Assembly: GCA_942491945.1 (NCBI GenBank)
Contig: CALODD010000037.1
Coordinates: forward strand, 1-64,000
DNA from: JAJDYQ01 sp942491945
GTDB taxonomy: Bacteria > Pseudomonadota > Gammaproteobacteria > JAJDYQ01
Length of the DNA stretch: 64,000 nucleotides
Reading direction: 5' to 3'
The notes under the pieces are model-generated. The model had not been told where the DNA came from. It saw only the letters and a list, made by a program, of their open reading frames with translations, and made no database searches. The translations under genes were made by a program, and so were the position numbers. Every line of letters starts with the position of its first letter. Within the stretch, counting starts at the first letter, position 1. This document shows positions 55,969-63,613 of this stretch, in pieces.

Positions 55969-56028
55969 GTAAGAATACCCAACTAATTTTTAACGCGTTG
56001 AGCATATCTTTACTTCACATAAAAATCA

Positions 56029-56235
56029 CTACCATTTAATTTGACTTGCGTGGAAAGAAATCGATTTTAGTAATGACTTTTCGTCGTTTCCCTTTTTCGA
56101 CCTAGATTCACATAAAGAGTATATCTTTGCTTTAGACTCAGCTTCATGGACAGAAGTAGTGTCGGAGACCTTTTCTGATGGCAAAGCATCAAAGTTAAGA
56201 TCAAATTGAAAATAATTGCTGTTTTTTGACGCCAT
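56029..56235 (-). CDS. Possible 68-aa protein upstream of avcD, in the place of the AvcI RNA
   Basis: 68 aa, hydrophilic, Ser/Lys-rich; no family recognised. There is no clear RBS: a 16-bp palindrome occupies the spot. It lies in the same orientation as avcD, 60 bp upstream, exactly where Vibrio avcD has its regulatory RNA. Either it is a protein antitoxin, or the frame is incidental and the transcript itself is the inhibitor. Confidence 0.4.
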   Translation of the reverse strand: MASKNSNYFQFDLNFDALPSEKVSDTTSVHEAESKAKIYSLCESRSKKGNDEKSLLKSISFHASQIKW

Positions 56236-56239
56236 TTTT

Positions 56240-56255
56240 CTAATATAGATATTAG
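56240..56255. promoter_or_regulatory. 16-bp perfect palindrome upstream of the avcD locus
   Basis: CTAATATAGATATTAG, a perfect palindrome, ends 5 bp before the ATG of the 68-codon frame. It may be an operator or contain the -10 of a leaderless or non-coding transcript. DNA from 56256 to 56501 is very AT-rich with no convincing gene. Confidence 0.5.
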
Positions 56256-56501
56256 CCGCTAAATTTTATGTTGTAGCAATAAGCGGAATATTAGACGAAA
56301 AAAATATTCATATCTATATCTATAACAGTTTTGAGTTAAAAATATACTGTATAAAATATACACACATTTATAAGAAAATAATATGCTTCAGAGTAATTAA
56401 AATCGTATTTAATTGATTTATAAAGCCTATTGCAGGTTCTATGCTGTCTTTCACTGCTACGCCTCTCTTCGTAACGTCTAAGACTTTTCAGCAATAGTCT
56501 C

Positions 56502-56910
56502 CTTAGTCCATTATCCGAGGCCATCGGTCATGAATCGGATTCTTCTTAAAAATCAGGTTTTACCACACATGTCAAACTCCTGTTCTTCTTTTTCCTTGTA
56601 ACCTGGGCCTTGAATCCATCAGCTATCTTCTAAAATCAAACTAATGAGATACCTGGTCTTTGCTCTTTCTCCATGATACTGCTGATCTCGTTTCACAGCC
56701 AATTCGGCGAATCATCCACTTACTCAAAGCCACGGATCTAAGCGGTACCCAGCCACCCTGCGGCAATCGTCCGGTTTCCGCTTCTCTTCTTCCCCAGGGC
56801 ATGACTACAGATTGACCCGATTTCAAGCGCACCGGCAGAATCGCCCTGGAATCAGGGAAATAATACTCATGGTCAACACCACCGAAGGTGAATATAGCTC
56901 CGCCACACAT
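56502..56910 (-). pseudogene. SRAP (YedK/HMCES-like) protein, decayed
   Basis: Begins MCGGAIFTFGG with the catalytic Cys2, then YYFPDSRAILPVRLKSGQSV and PWGRREAETGRLPQGGW, matching short bacterial SRAP proteins that crosslink abasic sites in ssDNA. The frame stops at 56641 where VSHWF would be expected (Trp codon to TAG). Downstream WIQGPGYKEKEE and finally IHDRWPRIM, the normal SRAP end, are found in shifted frames to 56502. Inactive as written, though the N-terminal Cys domain is complete. Sits upstream of and divergent to the methyltransferase. Confidence 0.75.
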
Positions 56911-57092
56911 AACTCTAGTCTTATGCCTTACTTACTATCAGACAAAGTAGCTTACACTACATTCAAAACAATTGAGAACATATGAGAACTTTAGTAAAGT
57001 AGGGACTCTCATCACCAATAACATCCGTTGACTAGGGCTATGTATTTGATAGTATTTGGTACTTACAAATTGATTCCTATTGGAAGCTGTAC

Positions 57093-58511
57093 ATGAGTAC
57101 CCATATAAGTATTAAAGAAGCATCTAAGATACTCGGACTAAGCATCCAACATGTTCGTAATCTATGTCGAAAGAAACTTATAAAATCCACGAAGATAGGT
57201 AACTCTTGGGTGCTAGATAGTTCTAGTGTAAATCGCTATGGCCTCCAAACATCGCATAAACTAGCCAAAAACCACTCCTATAACAAAGACTCTACCAGCA
57301 AAGCTAATAAGCCAATTGCTCTCAGCTTCTTCTCTGGTGCAATGGGCCTAGACCTTGGAATTGAGAAAGCCGGCTTCGATATTCGCCTAGCCTGTGAAAT
57401 AGACAAATACTGTAGACAAACAATAGAACTTAATAAACCAGGTATCGCATTACTTGATGACATTAATAAGTACGAAGCGAAAGACATTCTCGAAGAAGCA
57501 AAACTCGATAAGGATACAGATATCGACTTAATCATCGGTGGCCCACCCTGCCAAGCATTTAGCACTGCGGGTAAAAGAAAAGGGTTTAAAGACGATAGAG
57601 GAAACGTTTTTTTAAAATACCTCGACTTAGCACTAGAGCTACGTCCCAAATATATCGTTTTCGAAAACGTCAGAGGCCTACTATCTTGCCCAATGGATCA
57701 CAGGCCGCATAACAAGAGAGGCGGTGATTACCCTGATCTCTCTGAAGATGAGTTAAGAGGGGGTGCCTTAAACTTTGTACTCAGCCAACTGAGAAAAGCC
57801 AAGTACTCCTATTCATTCAATCTCTACAACTCTGCAAATTTTGGAACACCGCAGATTCGTGAAAGAGTCATTATTGTATGCTCACGCGATGGAAGCACAC
57901 CACCATTTCTACAGCCCACCCATTCTCAGAATGGTGAATTCGGATTGAAAAAATGGAATACAGTCCGAAAGAGCATCAAGAAGATTAAGAAACATCATCA
58001 TATAAACTTCCCTGAACGACGACTTCAGTATTATCGGATGCTTGGTCCAGGACAAAACTGGAGAAACCTGCCCACTGAACTACAAAAAGAAGCGTTAGGG
58101 AAATCTTACTATGCAGGTGGAGGTAAAACAGGCTTTCTCAGAAGGCTATCCTGGGATAAACCATCTCCTACATTGGTCACACACCCTGCTATGCCAGCAA
58201 CAGACTTGGCACACCCAGAACTAGATCGTCCACTATCTGTTGAAGAATACAAAGCCATTCAAGAATTCCCTGACAAATGGGAACTTGCTGGGCCATTAGT
58301 ACAACAATATAAACAAATCGGAAACGCTGTTCCGTTAAGCCTTGGTCATGCCGTAGGTGTTCTTATAAGAAATCTCCTGAACAACGTTGAAATAATCAAT
58401 CCTGAAGACTTTAAATATTCTAGATATCGCAACACAGCTCATGAAGACTGGCAAGAAGAGTTCAAGAAACTAAGAAAAGACCATTCAATCAAAAAAGCTA
58501 AATACGGTTAA
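57093..58511 (+). CDS. C5 cytosine DNA methyltransferase with N-terminal helix-turn-helix
   Basis: 472 aa. Residues ~4-50 form a MerR/excisionase-type HTH (SIKEASKILGLSIQHVRNLCRKKLI). The methyltransferase core starts at ~76: motif I LSFFSGAMGLDLGIE, motif IV GGPPCQAFSTAG (Cys153), motif VI ENV (191-193), motif VIII QIRERVIIV, a target-recognition region ~280-345, motif IX RRLSWDKPSPTLVT and motif X GNAVP. It makes 5-methylcytosine in a specific site, not predictable by eye. The HTH suggests it represses its own or a neighbour's promoter. Convergent with a three-gene minus-strand operon, 6 bp apart. Confidence 0.95.
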   Translation: MSTHISIKEASKILGLSIQHVRNLCRKKLIKSTKIGNSWVLDSSSVNRYGLQTSHKLAKNHSYNKDSTSKANKPIALSFFSGAMGLDLGIEKAGFDIRLACEIDKYCRQTIELNKPGIALLDDINKYEAKDILEEAKLDKDTDIDLIIGGPPCQAFSTAGKRKGFKDDRGNVFLKYLDLALELRPKYIVFENVRGLLSCPMDHRPHNKRGGDYPDLSEDELRGGALNFVLSQLRKAKYSYSFNLYNSANFGTPQIRERVIIVCSRDGSTPPFLQPTHSQNGEFGLKKWNTVRKSIKKIKKHHHINFPERRLQYYRMLGPGQNWRNLPTELQKEALGKSYYAGGGKTGFLRRLSWDKPSPTLVTHPAMPATDLAHPELDRPLSVEEYKAIQEFPDKWELAGPLVQQYKQIGNAVPLSLGHAVGVLIRNLLNNVEIINPEDFKYSRYRNTAHEDWQEEFKKLRKDHSIKKAKYG

Positions 58512-58517
58512 TAGAGA

Positions 58518-59321
58518 TCATTCTAAAGAATTTAGAATCTTCACGTATTCATCCTCTAATTCGAGAACAAGATTTTTCACGGCGGTCAAAAACACATCAT
58601 ACGAAATGCCTATTCGTGACCAAAACTCTTCGCCAGATACTCTAGGTATATCAGGAAAACTAAAAGTCCAAGAGCTGTTATTAGAAAAACATGCGCAAAA
58701 GACTGGGTTATCGTGAATACTTAATTCCTGAGCCGAGCGCCCCTTCTGGCTGCCTGTCAATGTATTATGCTGAGTCTTAAGTTGTTGATATTCTACAATC
58801 CCTGTAGCGATATTCTTAGATATCAAATCAATACCTTTAATCTTTACACCAAACTCCAACTCCGGATTAACTGCATAGGGACTAACTGTAGCCATACGCT
58901 CCCATAACAGTCCCATTGTCGTGCTTAGGTTACGCGTAACTTTATTCGCAAATGAAAGCTTTATTGCTCCTGACATTTCATACAGATTCTTAGAGGATTT
59001 TATAAGACCTTCTTTCGTTGGAACGGCCTTTCTTAGCTCATTAATAGCTGTTGGTCGAAAAATAGCCGTTTGTCTTTCAAATTCCGACTTCAAATTATCG
59101 ATTAAAAGCACGCCACCATCATCACGATTTTTATCTCTATTTACTTTCATATCAATATATTCAAGAACAAATTGATTGATTATTTCAGAAAGCAACTCAC
59201 TACCTTCTATTTCACTAAGGTCTGAGCCAGCGGGTAATGATTGAAGAATCAAATCCCGTCTTTCTACTAAGGGTAGGTCAATTATATTCTCTGCATTAAT
59301 CACATGAGTATCATGCTGCAT
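58518..59321 (-). CDS. Candidate restriction endonuclease (PD-(D/E)XK-like)
   Basis: 267 aa from ATG 59321; an upstream in-frame ATG at 59363 lies deep in the previous gene. Not assignable to a named family. The segment FGVKIKGIDLISKNIATGIVEYQQLKTQHNTLTGSQ (split here: GIDLIS, then VEYQQLKTQ) gives Asp165, Glu177 and Gln180-x-Lys182, a plausible nuclease core with the QxK variant, preceded by a helical Glu (LLWERM). The NTLTGSQKGRSAQE loop is also typical of restriction enzymes. It overlaps the upstream gene by 11 bp and ends 6 bp from the convergent methyltransferase, as expected for a restriction partner. Confidence 0.55.
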   Translation of the reverse strand: MQHDTHVINAENIIDLPLVERRDLILQSLPAGSDLSEIEGSELLSEIINQFVLEYIDMKVNRDKNRDDGGVLLIDNLKSEFERQTAIFRPTAINELRKAVPTKEGLIKSSKNLYEMSGAIKLSFANKVTRNLSTTMGLLWERMATVSPYAVNPELEFGVKIKGIDLISKNIATGIVEYQQLKTQHNTLTGSQKGRSAQELSIHDNPVFCACFSNNSSWTFSFPDIPRVSGEEFWSRIGISYDVFLTAVKNLVLELEDEYVKILNSLE

Positions 59322-60459
59322 GAGGGTATTCCAAATCCTGGATATCGAAAGCTTCCACCCCAAGATCTTTATATGATGATATATACCTATCGTAGAATCT
59401 TATTTCTTCTGAAGTAGAAGCACTTAAATCACGGCCATCTATACGATCTATTCTTTCACCCAAGTACAGCCTAAACATATTTTCAGCCAATGTCTCTTCA
59501 TAACCATGCGTTACGATGCCTAGCGCGGGACAAGCAAAGAAGCAAGTCTTTGTGCCAACGTGCTTGTAGATTCTATCTTCATCCAAAAACACATCGCTCG
59601 GAAGTGCCGAAACAACTTCGTCAAAATATTCATTAACAGATGAACCAATATCTCCAACTAGATTAATCTCATCTAAACTAGCATCATCTAAGCCGTATTT
59701 AGACTCCAAGATTATTCGATACTTACTGCTATGATCATCTACACCAATAAATATGATTTTTGGGATATCATCGTTTTCAGAGTAGTTGAATATTTCGCTA
59801 AATAAGCCCTGTTGTTCTTCACTAAGAAAATCACGTGCGGAAAACTCCAAACTGCTATAGACCCTGCCCCCATTAAAATCTTCAACCTTAAAAGGATCCC
59901 AATTAAAGCCTCTATCTTTCGAGCTGCCTGGAGCGAGGACGCCGAATACTGTGAAATTAAGAGGGTTCGAAGCATCCGATGAAACAATGTTAAATTCATC
60001 TTTATTCATATCAGGAGAGCATAGAACAAGTTTATCTTGAGGGTTATCTGAAAACATTTCATATGCTTGAGTTGTAGACCCAATATCTTTTACAAACCTG
60101 AGTTGATTTGAATGGATGTAATCTGAACATTGTGTCTCAGCCACCCCAATAGATAGTACATCCTTGCCTGCCACCTCATCATCGGCATTACCTGATAAGC
60201 ACAAGAAAATGATTCTGCTTGGCCACAATGAATATACTCTCATATTCATTTCAAATATCATTTCAAAAACATGCGAGGGTTCTATTTCACCAACATGATA
60301 ATTCCATATAGGTAAAACAGCTTTATTATCGTGCGCTGATAGATCCTCACGTATTTCTTCAAATGATCTTTCGTATTTCTCTGGTATCTCTATTTCATCA
60401 AATCTTTTTGATGTAGCAACTCCAGTTTGGGAGTAACGCCCCTGATAAATAATATGCAT
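59311..60459 (-). CDS. Protein with prephenate-dehydratase-like N-terminal domain
   Basis: 382 aa. Residues 1-176 follow the prephenate dehydratase pattern: IIYQGRYSQTGVAT (YLGPxGSYSxxAA), AVLPIWNYHVGEI (VVPIENSxxG), IGVAETQCSDYI, GSTTQAYEMF (STxxA) and NPLNFTVFGVLA (NxTRFxVLA). The catalytic Thr is kept (Thr170) but the next Arg is Val and the ENS Glu is Trp, so enzymatic activity is doubtful; ligand sensing is more likely. Residues 180-382 resemble nothing I know. Middle gene of a tight operon: 3 bp after the ParB-like gene and overlapping the nuclease candidate. Confidence 0.75.
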   Translation of the reverse strand: MHIIYQGRYSQTGVATSKRFDEIEIPEKYERSFEEIREDLSAHDNKAVLPIWNYHVGEIEPSHVFEMIFEMNMRVYSLWPSRIIFLCLSGNADDEVAGKDVLSIGVAETQCSDYIHSNQLRFVKDIGSTTQAYEMFSDNPQDKLVLCSPDMNKDEFNIVSSDASNPLNFTVFGVLAPGSSKDRGFNWDPFKVEDFNGGRVYSSLEFSARDFLSEEQQGLFSEIFNYSENDDIPKIIFIGVDDHSSKYRIILESKYGLDDASLDEINLVGDIGSSVNEYFDEVVSALPSDVFLDEDRIYKHVGTKTCFFACPALGIVTHGYEETLAENMFRLYLGERIDRIDGRDLSASTSEEIRFYDRYISSYKDLGVEAFDIQDLEYPHAA

Positions 60460-60462
60460 TTG

Positions 60463-61527
60463 TTATTTTTTTCTTACTTTAAATGACAATATGTCTTCCA
60501 ACTTCTCAAGCTGTTTCAAAGCCGAGTCAGAAATACTAAATGGATCTAGTTTATCTAGCCAAATATTGAAAGATCTAACCTTGTCTTCGATAGATCTCAT
60601 GGATTTATTTTCTTTATATATCGTATCCACGATATCGATCTTCATTCCTTGGCTTTCCTCTAGCAAACTCCAAGCCTCGGGTATTCGTACGGCTCTCACC
60701 ATTGGCTCAACCTGCTTGAAATTTTTAAACCTCGACAGTTTCATCATTTTAAAAAACAATGGTTCGACTACTGTCAATTCTTCATCATCAAGAGCGCTTC
60801 GGCCATTTAGCGCTTTATTTCGATATTCATTGAAATAAATATATTTATTTAATGCGATCTCTCGTCTTTTCAATATATCTAGATTGTCTTCCGCATCATC
60901 TATGAAATTATTTACGAGATTCATTGTTTCAAGATATTCACGCAATTTAGCGCCTTGAACGCCGTATAAATCATATATTTTCTGATAGGCTTCATCATTA
61001 CTGACACCTTCAGATATATATTTTTCGTATGCATTACTTATAACGCTTGCTTTTACTTGATCAGGCCATGGCAAACGATAATCATCTAAAAAGTTCACTT
61101 CAGCGAGAATCTTTTCTAGAGCACCTTCTACTAAATCTTCATTTTTAATAACATGCACATCAATGTTGTCTAAAACATGCCTATAGTTCTTACCTTCTCT
61201 AATATTAATCAAGGAACAAGCGAAAAAACGACGATTACCGTCTAGAAGTCTTCCATCATTCAGAATTATTAAGGGAACTCTTACACCATTATGCTTTATC
61301 GATTTTGCAAGCTCTGGCAATTTCATGTCCGGCCTACTTGCTAGATATTCGGTTATATCTCGCAATTCAATGTCTTCTAATCTTCTGCCAGACTTTTGCT
61401 CTAAAGCGTTGAATGGAAGAATTGTCCTGGCATTTTCTGGCCAGAAGTCAATATCTTCAAACCTCCTAGTTTCATGCGTATATTTTATTTGTATATCGTG
61501 AAATATACGGATTTGTTCTTCACTCAT
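60463..61527 (-). CDS. ParB/Srx-domain protein
   Basis: 354 aa. Residues ~35-150 carry a ParB-type N-terminal domain: ELAKSIKHNGVRVPLIILNDGRLLDGNRRFFACSL, with GNRR at 97-100 in place of the GERRxRA CTP-binding motif. The rest is helical (a KIYDLYGVQGAKLREYLETMNLV HTH-like stretch) without a clear ParB dimerisation domain. ParB-fold proteins bind CTP and slide on DNA, or act as nucleases. No ParA is adjacent. Leads the operon with the PDT-like and nuclease-like genes. Confidence 0.8.
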   Translation of the reverse strand: MSEEQIRIFHDIQIKYTHETRRFEDIDFWPENARTILPFNALEQKSGRRLEDIELRDITEYLASRPDMKLPELAKSIKHNGVRVPLIILNDGRLLDGNRRFFACSLINIREGKNYRHVLDNIDVHVIKNEDLVEGALEKILAEVNFLDDYRLPWPDQVKASVISNAYEKYISEGVSNDEAYQKIYDLYGVQGAKLREYLETMNLVNNFIDDAEDNLDILKRREIALNKYIYFNEYRNKALNGRSALDDEELTVVEPLFFKMMKLSRFKNFKQVEPMVRAVRIPEAWSLLEESQGMKIDIVDTIYKENKSMRSIEDKVRSFNIWLDKLDPFSISDSALKQLEKLEDILSFKVRKK

Positions 61528-61633
61528 ATCTACTTAAACCGTATAAACTATAATAAATGATAGTTTCAAATACTTACTCATAGCCTTATTCTTCCCCTGG
61601 ATGGAAACCATGATCTACTGACCTTTTGAGCAA

Positions 61634-61912
61634 TCATCCAGCCTTTTTTGTTTTTGTTAAGTCCTCGCGGGCTTTCTCCGTCGATGGGCTTATCTGTCCT
61701 GCTTCGGGGATTTCCTTTCCTGTTACCAGCCAATATGCATATTGCGGTAATTTTTCCCCAATTGACTCTATTACATCTGCAGGAGCTTTTTGTTTTTCGA
61801 GCTCGATGTTCTGTAATCGCTTCTTATCTGTACCAATCAAATCGCAAAACTCCGCGCGTCCTAAACCCTCGGCCTCGCGAATTTCTCGAATTCTTGTATT
61901 TATTTTGCTCAC
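61634..61912 (-). CDS. XRE-family phage repressor
   Basis: 92 aa from GTG 61912. An N-terminal HTH (IREIREAEGLGRAEFCDLIGTDKKRLQNIELEKQ) is followed by VIESIGEKLPQYAYWLVTGKEIPEAGQ, an ending common in repressors of Pf-type filamentous prophages. Divergent from the excisionase-like gene, with inverted operator sites between them. Likely keeps the element lysogenic. Confidence 0.88.
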   Translation of the reverse strand: MSKINTRIREIREAEGLGRAEFCDLIGTDKKRLQNIELEKQKAPADVIESIGEKLPQYAYWLVTGKEIPEAGQISPSTEKAREDLTKTKKAG

Positions 61913-61965
61913 TGGTCTAAATATTACTTGACTAAATAATACGCCTAGGTCTATTATTTAGACCA
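61913..61965. promoter_or_regulatory. Operator sites in the repressor/excisionase switch region
   Basis: TGGTCTAAATATTA at 61913, GACTAAATAATA at ~61930 and the inverse TATTATTTAGACCA at 61952-61965. Three copies of a TCTAAATAwTA half-site, two direct and one inverted, between divergent regulators. Typical repressor-operator layout; the first site abuts the repressor start codon. Confidence 0.75.
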
Positions 61966-62028
61966 CTCGTAGTTATTAACACCTTAAATCACGTTGTAAA
62001 TACACAGTAACACACACTAAACCACAGT

Positions 62029-62232
62029 ATGCCACAAGACACTGAAATTACGAACGCGCCCAGCCCACTAGTCATGGATCCAGTTCGCTTTGCAGAACTG
62101 ACCGGAGTCACCCTGGACACTATCCGAGGCTGGATAAACCGTGACCAAATCCCAACCACAAAGATTGGTCGCCGCCGCATGATTAACCTTGTTCTTTTAG
62201 AAAAAGAACTCCTACAGGCGGAATACTCATGA
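62029..62232 (+). CDS. Excisionase-like / phage HTH activator
   Basis: 67 aa. MDPVRFAELTGVTLDTIRGWINRDQIPTTKIGRRRMINLVLLEKELL is a MerR-like winged HTH of excisionase type. ATG 62029 lies inside a CACAGTAT repeat, so binding there would autoregulate it. Start of the early operon; stop overlaps the next ATG. Confidence 0.82.
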   Translation: MPQDTEITNAPSPLVMDPVRFAELTGVTLDTIRGWINRDQIPTTKIGRRRMINLVLLEKELLQAEYS

Positions 62233-62519
62233 AACTCCGCCTCTCCCCCATCACCAAACACAAAGGCCAAACCACCAACATGAAAGCGGCCTTTGCTAAC
62301 TATTCCAGCGACTACATGCGCCAGCTCTACATCATTGATGTTCACTTCACCACAGGCACACACCAACGCATTGAGATCCCACTGCATGAACTCCGAGATC
62401 TCGTAGAACACGCTCAAACTGTACTCAACTGCAATGACGCCAAGATCGCCCTTGGCCAAAGACAACAAAACCTCATTCTCGATGACGCCACACCCATCAA
62501 CCTGAGGTACCAATCATGA
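62229..62519 (+). CDS. Uncharacterised phage protein
   Basis: 96 aa, no family recognised. Beta-rich start (RQLYIIDVHFTTGTHQRIEIPLHELRDLVEHAQTVL is split between strands and a helix). ATGA overlaps on both sides place it in a translationally coupled phage operon. A second in-frame ATG at 62280 could be used. Confidence 0.7.
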   Translation: MKLRLSPITKHKGQTTNMKAAFANYSSDYMRQLYIIDVHFTTGTHQRIEIPLHELRDLVEHAQTVLNCNDAKIALGQRQQNLILDDATPINLRYQS

Positions 62520-62698
62520 ACTACATCGACTACCTCATGTTCACCCTTGCCGGTATCTGCGCATTAGTCGTATTCATCATGCTGGCTGTCTTGTTCAATG
62601 CCGCATTTCAGACATGGCGCTCAGATCGTCAACGCACCAAACAGACCAAGCCCACACTCTATGGCCCTGGACTCATCAAGGAAGAAGACAACCCATGA
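62516..62698 (+). CDS. Small single-pass membrane phage protein
   Basis: 60 aa: one helix (YLMFTLAGICALVVFIMLAVLF) then a basic tail. Overlaps both neighbours by 4 bp. Inovirus early regions often encode such small membrane proteins; role unknown. Confidence 0.72.
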   Translation: MNYIDYLMFTLAGICALVVFIMLAVLFNAAFQTWRSDRQRTKQTKPTLYGPGLIKEEDNP

Positions 62699-63267
62699 TG
62701 TCCCTGCCCAACACAACCCCAAACCACTGGCACCACATCCTGCATGACTGGAAACCCATGCCTTTAAACCCGTGTGTATCACACACAGCGAAAGACCAGT
62801 CGCCGCCCGAGCAGCCATGGAATCGCGTGGTAAAGCGCCCTGCTGCTGAGGGAATGATCAAAGCCGCATATCTATCAGCCACGCACTTACTCATTAAGCA
62901 CGTATCGGAACAATTCCAGAAATATCACGCAGACTTAAAGCAATGCCCAAACTGCAAACGATACACACTCTACCTCTTTGAAGATGGTCGCTGTGCCTAC
63001 TGCACAGAACATCAGTTCACACAAAAGCGACCACAACCCCTTTCGAACCATCGGTTTAACCCGCCACTGCTCACAAGGACGTGGCACGGCATGCTGTGGT
63101 TGCATGACCGGTGGTTCGAACCCCATAGAACTGGTGGTACTGCCAGCGAACATACCTGTACGAAAGGCATTCGGGCCAACGCGTACGGCAGTACCGCCAC
63201 CCTTTTTATAGAACTACTCACCCTAAAGACTTCTCAACCACAGCCTATGGAGGCACCCAATGTTTGA
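62695..63267 (+). CDS. Phage protein with zinc-ribbon, containing a structured DNA region
   Basis: 190 aa from ATG 62695 (ATGA overlap). Residues ~80-105 hold CPNCKRYTLYLFEDGRCAYC, two CxxC pairs forming a zinc ribbon. Past ~residue 115 the protein looks irregular, and the DNA contains two inverted repeats. The stop overlaps the next gene by 8 bp, arguing that the frame is used. Confidence 0.65.
   Translation: MMSLPNTTPNHWHHILHDWKPMPLNPCVSHTAKDQSPPEQPWNRVVKRPAAEGMIKAAYLSATHLLIKHVSEQFQKYHADLKQCPNCKRYTLYLFEDGRCAYCTEHQFTQKRPQPLSNHRFNPPLLTRTWHGMLWLHDRWFEPHRTGGTASEHTCTKGIRANAYGSTATLFIELLTLKTSQPQPMEAPNV
63042..63202. repeat. Two nested-scale inverted repeats inside the zinc-ribbon gene
   Basis: TTCGAACCATCGG (63042-63054) pairs with CCGGTGGTTCGAA (63108-63120), and GGTGGTACTGCC (63133-63144) with GGCAGTACCGCCACC (63187-63201), the latter followed by CTTTTTATAG. 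Possibly a phage replication/packaging structure or internal terminator. Confidence 0.6.
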
Positions 63268-63586
63268 CCAGAACCAACGTATCGAAAAAACCATGACCAT
63301 CATCGGAGCCAGTCAATACGACTTCAAATCCGATGAAGGCCAACACCTGCAAGGATGCAAACTCACCGCAGCCGTACCCGCCGACGTCACCCGAGGCAAT
63401 AAACTCGGATTTGATGTCATCAAAGTCCCTGCTGACTTCGAGATCTTCAAACTTCTCGGCGACAAAGGCGTGAAGTTCCCAACAGATCTTCTATGCACCG
63501 TCGAATCCCGCGCATCAGGCGACAAGATCACTGACCACATCATCAGTGTTAAAGCCCCAGCAGCTTCCTCTCAGAAGTCATCCTAA
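63260..63586 (+). CDS. Likely phage ssDNA-binding protein (g5p/DUF1293-like)
   Basis: 108 aa. TMTIIGASQYDFKSDEGQHLQGCKLTAAVP resembles DUF1293-type ssDNA-binding proteins of filamentous phages (short OB-like beta protein with a disordered Ser/Lys tail, SSQKSS). g5 proteins coat the replicating single strand. Overlaps the zinc-ribbon gene. Confidence 0.6.
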   Translation: MFDQNQRIEKTMTIIGASQYDFKSDEGQHLQGCKLTAAVPADVTRGNKLGFDVIKVPADFEIFKLLGDKGVKFPTDLLCTVESRASGDKITDHIISVKAPAASSQKSS

Positions 63587-63613
63587 CCATGACGCCCCTG
63601 CGACATATCCATG

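Noticed and set aside
56336..56524. 62-codon minus-strand frame
   Set aside because: Runs through very AT-rich DNA and the decayed SRAP tail; no RBS and no protein-like pattern.
63100..63140. tRNA-like GGTTCGAACCCC box in the phage region
   Set aside because: No matching T-stem, anticodon arm or acceptor stem can be built around it.
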